Positions 1-6,416 of a stretch of DNA of 7,318 bases are shown one piece after another; the stretch's first letter is position 1; the number at the start of each line of letters is the position of its first letter. Under the pieces are notes generated by a model. The model was not told the DNA's origin. It was given only the letters and a program-made list of their open reading frames with translations, and searched no databases. This DNA comes from Nanobdellota archaeon. Its GTDB lineage: Archaea; Nanobdellota; Nanobdellia; Pacearchaeales; GW2011-AR1. The DNA lies in assembly GCA_030640565.1 (NCBI GenBank), contig DAOWJD010000011.1, positions 1 to 7,318 on the forward strand, given 5' to 3'. The position numbers and the translations under genes are program-made.

Positions 1-77
1 CTAATTCGCAAGGATTAGTTTCTCTTGGAAGATTCTAAGAGAGGCAGGGGTCCTCGGTTCAAATCCGAGCAGGCTCA
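1..77 (+). tRNA. tRNA gene, 3' part (5' part outside window), probably intron-containing; isotype not assignable
   Basis: A canonical T arm is visible: stem CTCGG (53-57), loop TTCAAAT (58-64) and stem CCGAG (65-69). It is followed by a 7-nt acceptor strand CAGGCTC (70-76) and discriminator A77; CCA is not encoded. GTC at 50-52 fits tRNA positions 46-48 of a short-variable-loop tRNA, which would make GGCAG (43-47) the 3' anticodon stem. Its partner CTGCC is absent from the window. Instead, positions 1-42 form two hairpins (1-18 and 21-42) that are not a normal anticodon arm. The simplest reading is that positions 1 to about 41 are the 3' part of an archaeal tRNA intron and the first exon lies upstream. 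The anticodon cannot be seen, so the amino acid is unknown. Confidence 0.75.
21..42 (+). other. Hairpin inside the probable tRNA intron
   Basis: TCTCTTGGA (21-29) pairs with TTCTAAGAGA-side bases 34-42 as nine consecutive pairs, including one G-T, around a 4-nt loop AGAT. It ends directly before the presumed 3' exon (GGCAG, 43-47). Archaeal tRNA introns usually fold so that the bulge-helix-bulge motif is exposed to the splicing endonuclease, and this hairpin could be part of such a fold. A second hairpin, CTAATT/GATTAG with a 6-nt loop, lies at 1-18. Confidence 0.45.
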
Positions 78-98
78 TTGTATTGTAATTCATATATA

Positions 99-287
99 AT
101 GGTTAAGAAAAAACTTTATAGAAGCAAGAAAAAAAAGATGATTGCAGGAGTTTGTGAAGGTATTGGAGAATTTCTTGAAATAGATCCAACTGTTGTAAGA
201 GTAATTTGGGCTTTTGTAACTATCTTATCAATGGGAGTTGGTATAATAGCATATATCTTAGCATGGATAATTATTCCTGAAAAATAA
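99..287 (+). CDS. PspC-domain small membrane protein
   Basis: This 62-residue protein is essentially one PspC domain (phage shock protein C family). A lysine-rich N-terminus (residues 2-13) leads into the family signature MIAGVCEGIGEFLEIDPTVV (14-33), and then one long hydrophobic membrane stretch (about 34-60) ends in IIIPEK. In bacteria PspC proteins help sense envelope stress; in archaea stand-alone PspC proteins are common but their role is poorly known. ATG at 99 is preferred because the protein then begins directly at the conserved LYRS region. A TTG at 78 would add seven residues and abut the tRNA end. There is no Shine-Dalgarno-like sequence. The gene begins 21 nt after the upstream tRNA and may be read from the tRNA promoter or from a weak promoter inside it. 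Confidence 0.85.
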   Translation: MVKKKLYRSKKKKMIAGVCEGIGEFLEIDPTVVRVIWAFVTILSMGVGIIAYILAWIIIPEK

Positions 288-353
288 ACCTTTAAACAAG
301 AAAAAAGATAGTAGTTATCTTTAAAAACTAATTTTGATAATTCTTTATAACTT

Positions 354-470
354 AGAAAGGTTTGATAAGTCCAGGTAAAGGCTAAGGAAGGTTTGATAAA
401 GAAAAACTTGGTTATTTTATCAGGCTTGATCCAAACTTAAAGGAAAGTTTGATAAAGAAAACCTTTGGTT
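354..470 (+). repeat. Degenerate direct repeats with GGTTTGATAA core upstream of tRNA-Glu
   Basis: Three copies of a motif with the core RGTTTGATAA occur at 359-368, 390-399 and 446-455. The second and third copies are similar over about 28 nt (386-413 and 442-470), sharing GGAARGTTTGATAAAGAAAA and a following TTGGTT. Spacing between cores is 31 and 56 nt, so this is neither a regular tandem array nor a CRISPR. Each core reads as a purine-rich BRE-like element followed by an AT-rich TATA-like element. A short inverted repeat (432-438 with 445-451) overlaps the last copy. Confidence 0.6.
442..455 (+). promoter_or_regulatory. Probable BRE/TATA promoter of tRNA-Glu
   Basis: GGAAAG followed by TTTGATAA is centred about 28 nt before the first base of the mature tRNA at 479. 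That is the expected distance for an archaeal TATA box with transcription starting at or just before the tRNA 5' end. The purines directly upstream resemble a TFB recognition element. This is the last of the three repeat copies. Confidence 0.5.
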
Positions 471-478
471 GTCTTTAT

Positions 479-551
479 GCCCCGATAGTTCAGAGGCCAA
501 GAATGCAAGGTTTTCAACCTTGTGACCCGGGTTCGAATCCCGGTCGGGGCG
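479..551 (+). tRNA. tRNA-Glu (anticodon UUC)
   Basis: A complete cloverleaf can be drawn by eye. The acceptor stem GCCCCGA (479-485) pairs with TCGGGGC (544-550). T8 and A9 are present, and the D stem GTTC/GAAT closes with one G-T pair. The anticodon stem CAAGG (506-510) pairs with CCTTG (518-522). The loop TTTTCAA (511-517) carries anticodon TTC. A 4-nt variable loop TGAC, common in Glu tRNAs, is followed by T stem CCGGG/CCCGG around TTCGAAT. The discriminator base is G551. There is no intron and CCA is not encoded. The short T-rich sequence after the gene (GTTTTCT) could serve as the transcription stop. Confidence 0.97.
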
Positions 552-578
552 TTTTCTATAAATTCTTTTAAATAAAAA

Positions 579-1544
579 TTAAATGCCCTCAAATAAAGAA
601 ACCCAATTTAACTTAAAATCGTCAGGATTATGAAATTGATTAAAATATTCTAAAGCTTCTTTAGAGTATCTACTTCTCTCATTAGTTACAAGCAAGTATT
701 TTGCCATAAATTCATCAAAAGTCTCTGCAACAAAGTTAGGTATAACTTTTTGTATTTCAGGACCATATCCTGTAGGAGTTGTGATTAAAGGACATCCACA
801 AGCCATTGCTTCTAAAGTTGTTAAACTTCCTCCTTCAAATCTACTTGGAAAAAGTAAAATCCTAGCTTGATTATACTCTTTAGCAAGAACTTCATTATTT
901 ACACGGCCCATGTTTTGGATATTAGAGCTATTTATCTGCTGATCTCCAAATACCCTTATTGTTATTCCTTTTTCAGCCAATCTACTAATAACATCAAAGC
1001 CCTTTTCATAATATCTTCCTCTTGAAATAGCTAATGCATAATCTTCAATACCTAGATTTTGAGGACTAAATATACTTGTATCCACAGAATTATTTATAAC
1101 TCCATCAACTTTAATACCAAATTCTTCTAATTGAGATCTAGAAGAATTTGAGACAGTTACAACATATTTTCCTTCTGCAGATACTTTTTGCATTTCTGCC
1201 TTTGCTAATCTTTCTTGAGTAACTTCTGAAGAAACTAAATCCTGAACAGAACGTGCATATCCATAATAATTCCCATGAAACACATTCACTGCACATGGAT
1301 GTTCAACAGCATACCCAAATTCTCCGTTACATAAAACAACATCATAAGGTTTTTCTTTATTAATTTGATTAAAATGATCTCCAACAACTGGTTCTAAATT
1401 TCCTTTTGGGATTTCTGGTAATAATTCTTTTGAAATTATATCTACTTCATGCCCTTTTTCAACAAGCATCTTAGAGATGTCTCTATTAAAGATCTCTACT
1501 CCTCCTGTAAGTTTATTTGTTGGAGTAACTATTGCTATTCTCAT
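579..1544 (-). CDS. Glycosyltransferase family 4-type (GT-B fold)
   Basis: The 321-residue protein fits a GT4-type retaining glycosyltransferase that transfers a sugar from a nucleotide-activated donor. The N-terminal Rossmann half starts with IAIVTPTNKLTGGVEIFNRD (3-22), the usual glycine-rich loop after the first strand. The C-terminal donor-binding half begins near SRGRYYEKGFD (174-184). It contains the E-x7-E signature, EGGSLTTLE (237-245), followed by AMACGCPLITT (246-256). No signal peptide or membrane segment is seen, so it is probably cytosolic or peripheral. The start ATG overlaps the stop of the upstream GT2 gene by 4 nt (ATGA), and a GGAG sequence (minus strand, 1556-1553) lies 8 nt before it. 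The two genes are therefore probably translated together. The acceptor and donor sugars cannot be inferred. Confidence 0.92.
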   Translation of the reverse strand: MRIAIVTPTNKLTGGVEIFNRDISKMLVEKGHEVDIISKELLPEIPKGNLEPVVGDHFNQINKEKPYDVVLCNGEFGYAVEHPCAVNVFHGNYYGYARSVQDLVSSEVTQERLAKAEMQKVSAEGKYVVTVSNSSRSQLEEFGIKVDGVINNSVDTSIFSPQNLGIEDYALAISRGRYYEKGFDVISRLAEKGITIRVFGDQQINSSNIQNMGRVNNEVLAKEYNQARILLFPSRFEGGSLTTLEAMACGCPLITTPTGYGPEIQKVIPNFVAETFDEFMAKYLLVTNERSRYSKEALEYFNQFHNPDDFKLNWVSLFEGI

Positions 1545-2707
1545 GCTAATTTCTCCATAAGTTCATTTCCTTTTCTCACAGCTGTCTCAAAGATCCTCTC
1601 TCTTTTTTTTCTATCATTTATTCTTGTTCCAACTCCTGTAATAGTTAACTTATTTCTTTCAACAAAACTTCTTCTAGTTTGTTCCGCATACCTTTTAGCA
1701 GCATCCATATTTCTCAGACCAAATGTTACATATGTGCTTATAATTCTATCAAAAAACCATTCTTCAGTATCAACCCTATTACCAGTACCATTTCTAGGAA
1801 TATTACTTTGAGAAATAAGTCTTCTTAAAGAAGGGTCTTCTGTCTTCTCTTCTTGACTATGTGCCCCATATTTTAAATGAACACAATAAAGTTTTGGATC
1901 AGGTGTAAAAAATAATCTATGACCTGCATCTGTTAAATTAAGTGCTAAATTTGTTTCTTCTCTATATCCATTTTTCCAAGTTACAAATTCTGAAAATCCT
2001 CCAACTTCTTCTAAAGCCTTTTTTCTGGCTAAAAAAATACCACCTAAATTCTTTATCTCAAAAGGTTTTAAAATTCCTAGTTCAGAATCTAAAAGATTAT
2101 TATCTAAATCAAAAGAATATTCCATAGGAAATCCATCATAATGTCCTTCCATTTCATTTTTTTCAAGATCTAATCTCCCGATTTCAGCTTGTTTTATAGG
2201 AACAGGCATCATTTTTCTATGATAAATTGGTAAATGTAAAGCAGCTACATCTTCTTCTAATGAAGAAAAAGTATATGCAGCACCAAAAAAGAGGTGTCTA
2301 CTAAAAATGCAATCATCATCTAAAAACATAACTAAGTCATTTTTAGCAGCTTTTATACCAAGATTTCTACTTACAGAAGACCCTTTATTTTCATTATTTC
2401 GTGAATAAACAATATTAATGGGAGATATATTAGAAAAATGTCCAACTAATTCTTTTGTATAATCTACAGAACCATCATTAACAATAATTATCTCATCTAA
2501 TAACCCTCCTTTTTGAGCTAAAAGAGATTCTAGACACCACCCTAAAGGATTTGAATCTTTTTCTGGAGGATTAGGAGATCTATTAAAAGTAGGAATAATA
2601 GCACTAATTAGTGGAAGATTATAATTTTCCAATGAAAATCTATCTAAATAAGAAGGTTGCATATCTTCTCTTGCTAAAACCTCTCCATAATTTTGTAAAA
2701 TCTTCAT
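1541..2707 (-). CDS. Glycosyltransferase family 2-type (GT-A fold)
   Basis: This 388-residue protein (from the ATG) carries a GT2 catalytic domain starting near residue 33 (LISAIIPTFNRS). Visible motifs are IIIVNDGS (73-80, nucleotide binding), FLDDDC (128-133, the metal-binding DxD region) and GYREETNLAL (247-256), where the acidic pair is the likely catalytic-base region. Before the domain is a 33-residue extension. Between the first strand and the NDGS strand there is an insert rich in Pro and Asn. The C-terminal roughly 90 residues are charged and contain no membrane segment, unlike processive GT2 synthases. It probably works with the overlapping downstream GT4 enzyme on a surface glycan or glycolipid. 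A GTG one codon upstream (2710) is an alternative start. ATG 2707 is preferred, with a TATA box about 26 nt upstream implying a leaderless message. Confidence 0.9.
   Translation of the reverse strand: MKILQNYGEVLAREDMQPSYLDRFSLENYNLPLISAIIPTFNRSPNPPEKDSNPLGWCLESLLAQKGGLLDEIIIVNDGSVDYTKELVGHFSNISPINIVYSRNNENKGSSVSRNLGIKAAKNDLVMFLDDDCIFSRHLFFGAAYTFSSLEEDVAALHLPIYHRKMMPVPIKQAEIGRLDLEKNEMEGHYDGFPMEYSFDLDNNLLDSELGILKPFEIKNLGGIFLARKKALEEVGGFSEFVTWKNGYREETNLALNLTDAGHRLFFTPDPKLYCVHLKYGAHSQEEKTEDPSLRRLISQSNIPRNGTGNRVDTEEWFFDRIISTYVTFGLRNMDAAKRYAEQTRRSFVERNKLTITGVGTRINDRKKRERIFETAVRKGNELMEKLA
1553..1556 (-). promoter_or_regulatory. Shine-Dalgarno site of the GT4 gene
   Basis: On the minus strand GGAG ends 8 nt before the ATG at 1544, inside the 3' end of the upstream GT2 gene. 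It supports ATG 1544 as the start. It is the clearest Shine-Dalgarno-like site in the window, which fits internal initiation in a two-gene message whose first gene looks leaderless. Confidence 0.6.
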
Positions 2708-2727
2708 CACTTATTTATCTTAGCGTT

Positions 2728-2737
2728 TATTTATAAA
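2728..2737 (-). promoter_or_regulatory. TATA box of the glycosyltransferase operon
   Basis: The minus strand reads TTTATAAATA, preceded by GAGGA, a purine-rich BRE-like sequence. Its centre is about 25 nt before ATG 2707, so transcription would start at or next to the start codon, as in leaderless archaeal messages. Confidence 0.6.
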
Positions 2738-2813
2738 TCCTCTGTTTTTATTATAAAATAGTGAAAATCTTTATATATTTTCATGCAATTTTTAATAATA
2801 TCTAGAAATCAAA

Positions 2814-3308
2814 CTATTTCACCCTTTTTATCAAATCAAGAAGGGATTTTTTCTCAAATAAAATAATCTTTTTTGCCTCTAAATCAATCTGAACCTTAAG
2901 CAAACCAAGCATACTTACAAAAGCAGTGCAAACAAGGAAATTTTTTCCCTTGATATTCTGTAAAGAAAAAATTATCTTCTGAAGTTTATTCTTTATATCT
3001 TTCTTTTTCATTTCATCAACAATCATTTCTTCTACATCTCCAAGATTAAAATCAAGATTAAGTTCAATTTTTCGTGGGATTTTTTTTGTTATCATCTCAA
3101 CAGGGACTTTTTCAATGTCTTTTTCAAGTCTAAAACTAAACATTTTTTTAATGTCAGGAATATAAAAGTCAAAATGTATTTGATTATCTTGGCCCTCTTT
3201 GTCTATTGTAAAAAACCCAGAACACATATACGCTTTTGAGTTTTCCTTCATAAAATCCTTAAACATAGTTGAAGAATATAATTTTTCCAGGTAAAATTGA
3301 AAGTTCAT
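2814..3308 (-). CDS. Protein of unknown function, cotranscribed with the NYN protein
   Basis: I do not recognise a family for this 164-residue protein. It is soluble-looking and lysine-rich, without a signal peptide or clear membrane segment. Residues 1-35 include a KDFMKENSKAYMCSGFF stretch (17-33). Residues 42-63 alternate hydrophobic and polar residues as in beta strands, and 91-116 look helical and charged. A hydrophobic stretch at 124-142 is followed by another strand-like segment and a basic C-terminus (KRVK). This suggests an alpha+beta domain, which is inference only. Its ATG comes 1 nt after the stop of the NYN gene, so the two are almost certainly in one message and may work together. 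There is no Shine-Dalgarno-like sequence before it. Downstream is a 106-nt AT-rich spacer. Confidence 0.8.
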   Translation of the reverse strand: MNFQFYLEKLYSSTMFKDFMKENSKAYMCSGFFTIDKEGQDNQIHFDFYIPDIKKMFSFRLEKDIEKVPVEMITKKIPRKIELNLDFNLGDVEEMIVDEMKKKDIKNKLQKIIFSLQNIKGKNFLVCTAFVSMLGLLKVQIDLEAKKIILFEKKSLLDLIKRVK

Positions 3309-3309
3309 T

Positions 3310-3849
3310 TTAAAAGAATCTATCTAAAACAGATTTACTTACTTGTTTAAAAGCATCACATTCTTGCTTTAAATGATAAGAAAATTTTATCCTAAATCCT
3401 ATGTTCTCAACATTTTTCCCAATTTCTTGAACAGCCTTTATGGCAGGGACAAAATCTCCATCTGTCGAAACTAATATTACAGTATCATAAGCATTGTTAT
3501 AAGCTAATTTCACCATATCAACAGCAAGATGAATATCATCTTCTTTAACTAGGTATTTTATTTTACCATCAATTTTTTCTTTTTGCATCCTACACAGAAC
3601 AAGCTTAAAATTTGGAATCTTTTTTAATTTTTCAAAGAATTTTTGCTGTTTCCTATAAGTTACTTCATCTTTTTTCCTGTCTAACGGAGCAGTATAATAA
3701 TAAACCTTTATCTTTTTCCTTCCTGAAACAAGATACTCGGAAAATCTATCAAAATTAAATTTCATAAAAGTCTTAGATGACCCATACATTTCCTTAAGAA
3801 TATGATAAAAATTGCTCCCGTCAATAAAAATAACTATTCTATCGTTCAT
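3310..3849 (-). CDS. NYN-domain (LabA/DUF88-like) putative ribonuclease
   Basis: The 179-residue protein is one NYN domain, a PIN-like nuclease fold. The first strand carries IVIFIDGSNFYH (5-16) with conserved D10 and N13. The middle acidic segment is VKEDDIHLAVDMVKLA (101-116) with D104/D105 and D111. The last signature is VILVSTDGDFVPAI (124-137) with S128, D130, D132 and F133. All acidic residues expected for metal binding are present, so it is probably an active, Mg-dependent RNase; its RNA target is unknown. ATG 3849 is preferred over a TTG at 3855 because a TATA-like box lies about 25 nt upstream and the core strand begins at once. It is first of a two-gene unit with the unknown protein 1 nt downstream. 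Confidence 0.9.
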   Translation of the reverse strand: MNDRIVIFIDGSNFYHILKEMYGSSKTFMKFNFDRFSEYLVSGRKKIKVYYYTAPLDRKKDEVTYRKQQKFFEKLKKIPNFKLVLCRMQKEKIDGKIKYLVKEDDIHLAVDMVKLAYNNAYDTVILVSTDGDFVPAIKAVQEIGKNVENIGFRIKFSYHLKQECDAFKQVSKSVLDRFF

Positions 3850-3869
3850 TACCAAGGCAAATTTAGAGA

Positions 3870-3878
3870 ATTAATAAA
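3870..3878 (-). promoter_or_regulatory. TATA-like box of the NYN unit
   Basis: The minus strand reads TTTATTAAT, centred about 25 nt before ATG 3849. This is consistent with a leaderless transcript. A second AT-rich candidate, TTATATAT, lies further upstream on the minus strand at about 3920-3927 and would give a leader of roughly 50 nt. Confidence 0.45.
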
Positions 3879-3891
3879 GTTAACTATGAAA

Positions 3892-3917
3892 CCCAGAGTT
3901 GCCGAAGCAATTCTGGG
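3892..3917 (-). terminator. Stable hairpin with C(UUCG)G loop after thrS (possible terminator, processing signal or small RNA)
   Basis: On the minus strand CCCAGAATTGC pairs with GCAACTCTGGG over 11 bp, with a single T-G wobble, around a TTCG loop closed by C-G. That combination is an unusually stable RNA tetraloop. On the plus strand the loop would be CGAA. The stem is GC-rich in an otherwise AT-rich spacer. It starts 43 nt after the thrS stop codon and is followed by moderately T-rich sequence (TTTCATAGTTAACTTTATT). Being oriented as a UUCG loop only on the thrS-sense strand argues that the thrS message carries it. Whether it ends, protects or regulates the transcript cannot be decided from sequence. 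Confidence 0.55.
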
Positions 3918-3959
3918 GGATATATAATTAATCATATCTTTGAAAGTTTTTAAGGTTTT

Positions 3960-5651
3960 CTATTTTCTTTCATCAATCTCTTTTTTCAAATTTTTTATAA
4001 AACTATTTACTTTAACATTAAATTTAACTTTTCCTTTATGACGTATAGCTAAAGTTTTGTTCTTCTGCTCTTTATCACCTATTAAAACCACAAATGGAAC
4101 TTTAGAAACTTCAGCATTTCTTATCCTTCCATTCACAGGAGCTTCTTCAATATCTAATTCAGATCTAACACCTTCTTTAATTAACTGGAAATGTATCTTC
4201 TCAGCAACCTTTTTGTTTCTCTTTGTAAGACTTAAAACCCTTACTTGGACAGGAGATAACCAAAGAGGAAGCTTTCCTTCTGTGTGCTCAAGAAGAATCC
4301 CTATAAACCTTTCTAAAGAACCATAAATAGTTCTATGCAACATAATTGGTTCTTTCTTTTTGTTATCTTTATCTATATAAACCAAATCAAATCTTTCTGG
4401 CATTGCGAAATCTAATTGTATCGTTGCTGTCTGCCATGTTCTTCCTAATGAATCTTTAATATGAAAATCAATTTTAGGGCCATAAAAAACACCTTCACCT
4501 TTATTTATCTTAAACTTGATTTTTTTCTTTTTCAAAACTTCTTCTAAAATTTTTTCAGCCATATCCCACATTTTATCAGAACCAATCCTTTTTTCAGGTC
4601 TTGTGGAAAGTTCAACATGATATTCAAATTTAAATTTTTTATAAAATCTAGAAACCAACCCGATAATACCAATAACTTCTTTCTTAACTTGTTCTTTATT
4701 AGTACAATAAATATGCGCATCGTCTTGGGTAAATTTAATAACTCTAAACAAACCACCCAAAACCCCTGAAAGTTCTTGCCTATGGACAGTTCCTAATTCA
4801 GCAATCCGTAAAGGAAAATCCTTGTAGCTCTTTGGAGAATTTTTAAAAACCAGAATACCTCCAGGACAATTCATCGGCTTGATTGCAAAAACATTCTTAT
4901 CATAATCTGTCAAGAAAATATTTTCTTTGTATTTTTCCCAGTGACCTGAAATTTGCCATAATTTTTTATCTAAAATCTGTGGTGTTGAAATTTCCTGGTA
5001 ATTTGCTTTTTTATGTTCTTCTCTCCAAAACTTAATAAGTTCTTGATAAATAATCCAACCATTATTATGCCAAAAAACCATTCCAGGCGCTGTTTCAGAA
5101 AAACTGAATAAATCCATTTGCTGTCCAAGAATCCTATGATCATTATCTTTAAGTTTAGAACTATCTAACTTTGTCTTAGATATTTCTCTAAGCAATTGTT
5201 TAGAATCATAACTTTCTTCTTTTTCCTTTCCTTTAGTCTTAATTTCCCTTGACAATTCACTCAATGGATGTCCTTTAACTTTTAATTCAAACTCCTTGTA
5301 ATACCCAAAAGGGGCCCTAATAACATTGAAATTTTTCTCAAGCTCTTTTCCAGCTCCTTTTAAAACATCAACAGCCACATCAGGAGAAGCAAGATTGCTT
5401 GAAAGATGAGCATAGGGATACAAAACAATGTCTTTAACATTTACCTGACCTGCAACATCTTTAACATTTTTTACAAGTTCTTTAACAGATTTTTCAACAC
5501 TATCTGTTTTTTCAACAGCTGTTAAAACCACAAGAGAGTCTTTAACTTTTTCTCCTTTTTTCTCTTTAGCTGTCAACGCTCCGACGCTTTTCAAGGCTTT
5601 TTTTAATGGCTTAAAATTAATATAATCTACATGTAAGGTCAGGATTTTCAT
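3960..5651 (-). CDS. thrS: Threonyl-tRNA synthetase, archaeal type
   Basis: This cytosolic class II enzyme charges tRNA-Thr. The 563-residue protein begins with the archaeal editing domain (about 1-140), related to D-aminoacyl-tRNA deacylases. Its signatures YPYAHLSSNLA (78-88) and APFGYYKEF (113-121) are kept, so hydrolysis of Ser-tRNA-Thr is probably intact. The catalytic core (about 175-460) has zinc ligands C262 (MNCPGG), H313 (DDAHIY) and H439 (LHRTIYGSLERF), motif 2 around RIAELGTVHRQE (282-293), and motif 3 around GSLERFIG (444-451). The anticodon-binding domain occupies about 465-563. It is somewhat shorter than typical archaeal ThrRS of about 620 residues. ATG 5651 is chosen because the family begins with a short strand, as in MKILTLHVDY. 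An upstream in-frame ATG (5729) would add 26 unlike residues and overlap trmB. No Shine-Dalgarno is seen. Confidence 0.97.
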   Translation of the reverse strand: MKILTLHVDYINFKPLKKALKSVGALTAKEKKGEKVKDSLVVLTAVEKTDSVEKSVKELVKNVKDVAGQVNVKDIVLYPYAHLSSNLASPDVAVDVLKGAGKELEKNFNVIRAPFGYYKEFELKVKGHPLSELSREIKTKGKEKEESYDSKQLLREISKTKLDSSKLKDNDHRILGQQMDLFSFSETAPGMVFWHNNGWIIYQELIKFWREEHKKANYQEISTPQILDKKLWQISGHWEKYKENIFLTDYDKNVFAIKPMNCPGGILVFKNSPKSYKDFPLRIAELGTVHRQELSGVLGGLFRVIKFTQDDAHIYCTNKEQVKKEVIGIIGLVSRFYKKFKFEYHVELSTRPEKRIGSDKMWDMAEKILEEVLKKKKIKFKINKGEGVFYGPKIDFHIKDSLGRTWQTATIQLDFAMPERFDLVYIDKDNKKKEPIMLHRTIYGSLERFIGILLEHTEGKLPLWLSPVQVRVLSLTKRNKKVAEKIHFQLIKEGVRSELDIEEAPVNGRIRNAEVSKVPFVVLIGDKEQKNKTLAIRHKGKVKFNVKVNSFIKNLKKEIDERK

Positions 5652-5685
5652 ATCAGAAAGAATGAAATCAGGTTTAAAAATTCTT

Positions 5686-6396
5686 TTACTTTTTCCATAT
5701 TTTATTAAAAAATTCTTTGTACATCTCAAATATTTGCTTGGATTTTATTAAATATCCTACTGGTTTTTCTCCCCAAGAGAAAAAAGCAATTCTATTTTTA
5801 CAAATACTTATATTAGAAGGAATTGGGAAATCAACATATTTTATTTTTAGAATTTTTCTTTTTACAAATAATTTTTTCAAATTTTTTGGAGCTAACCCAT
5901 TCACAATTAGTCCCTTGGCTTTTCTCTTGGCATCATACATTTCAAAAAATTCTTGTATTTCCTTATTCATTTCTTTCACATTTACAGAAAAAAACAAATA
6001 CTCATCTCCTCTTTTCGTTTCTTCTATAAGAATATTAAGCATAGCCATTATTCCTCTTGTTCCTTCAAAAATCTCTGCATCTTGTTTTTCTTTTGATTTT
6101 TTTTGTTGTGTTTCTAATTCAGGTAAAATTTTCTGAAAATCTTTCTTTTTATCATCAATAAAACCCAGAATTTGTTTTGGCGGAACAGCTTGATAAAATT
6201 TAATCTTTCCTTTTTTAATATAAGAAACAAGTCCTTTTTCAATAAGTGTATTAATCGAATTATGCACTGCAGAACTTGCCATTCCTGACTTCTCTATAAT
6301 GTTTCCTACTTTAGTCTCTCCAAACCTTAGAAGAGAAATATAAACAGAAATTTCTCCTTTACTCAAACCTATTTTCTCAAGAATTGTAGTATCCAT
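5686..6396 (-). CDS. TrmB-family transcriptional regulator
   Basis: The 236-residue protein has a TrmB-type winged helix-turn-helix at about 1-75. It runs from LSKGEISVYISLLRFGETKV (11-30), through the recognition region SGMASSAVHNSINTLIEKG (37-55), to the wing YIKKGKIKFYQAVPP (59-73). A charged coiled-coil-like linker (about 80-106) leads to a C-terminal alpha/beta effector domain starting at AEIFEGTRGI (107-116). This domain resembles the short effector domain found in many archaeal TrmB-like proteins, not the long sugar-binding domain of Thermococcus TrmB, so its ligand is unknown. The gene stops 34 nt before thrS, which suggests a shared message. A TATA box and a perfect inverted repeat lie upstream, favouring autoregulation. 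Confidence 0.9.
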   Translation of the reverse strand: MDTTILEKIGLSKGEISVYISLLRFGETKVGNIIEKSGMASSAVHNSINTLIEKGLVSYIKKGKIKFYQAVPPKQILGFIDDKKKDFQKILPELETQQKKSKEKQDAEIFEGTRGIMAMLNILIEETKRGDEYLFFSVNVKEMNKEIQEFFEMYDAKRKAKGLIVNGLAPKNLKKLFVKRKILKIKYVDFPIPSNISICKNRIAFFSWGEKPVGYLIKSKQIFEMYKEFFNKIWKK

Positions 6397-6416
6397 TCAA
6401 AAAACACTTAATTAAA

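Noticed and set aside
1..52. tRNA-Ser or tRNA-Leu with a long variable arm
   Set aside because: The hairpin at 21-42 is far too long and too distant from the T arm for a class II variable arm, and the hairpin at 1-18 does not give a 7-nt anticodon loop with U33.
304..322. AAAGATA/TATCTTT hairpin after the PspC gene as a terminator
   Set aside because: There are seven pairs, six of them A-T, with no downstream T-run; such palindromes are expected by chance in DNA this AT-rich.
354..470. CRISPR-like array
   Set aside because: The repeats are short and degenerate, the spacing is irregular (31 and 56 nt), and no cas genes are nearby.
1449..1811. Plus-strand open frame of 120 codons across the GT4/GT2 junction
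   Set aside because: It is antisense to two well-supported glycosyltransferase genes, of low complexity, and has no recognisable motif.
2762..2783. TGAAAAT/ATTTTCA inverted repeat with an internal TATATAAAG
   Set aside because: It is entirely AT-rich apart from one pair, and it lies between two operons where either a weak terminator or a TATA-like sequence could occur by chance.
5652..5729. Upstream in-frame ATG extending thrS by 26 residues
   Set aside because: The added residues (MRCTKNFLIKYGKS...) do not resemble the start of archaeal ThrRS, which begins with the strand seen at ATG 5651, and they would overlap the end of trmB by 44 nt.
5717..6136. Plus-strand open frame of 139 codons inside trmB
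   Set aside because: It is Phe/Ile/Ser-rich, as expected for the antisense of a Lys/Glu-rich AT-rich gene, and lies wholly inside a gene with clear family motifs.
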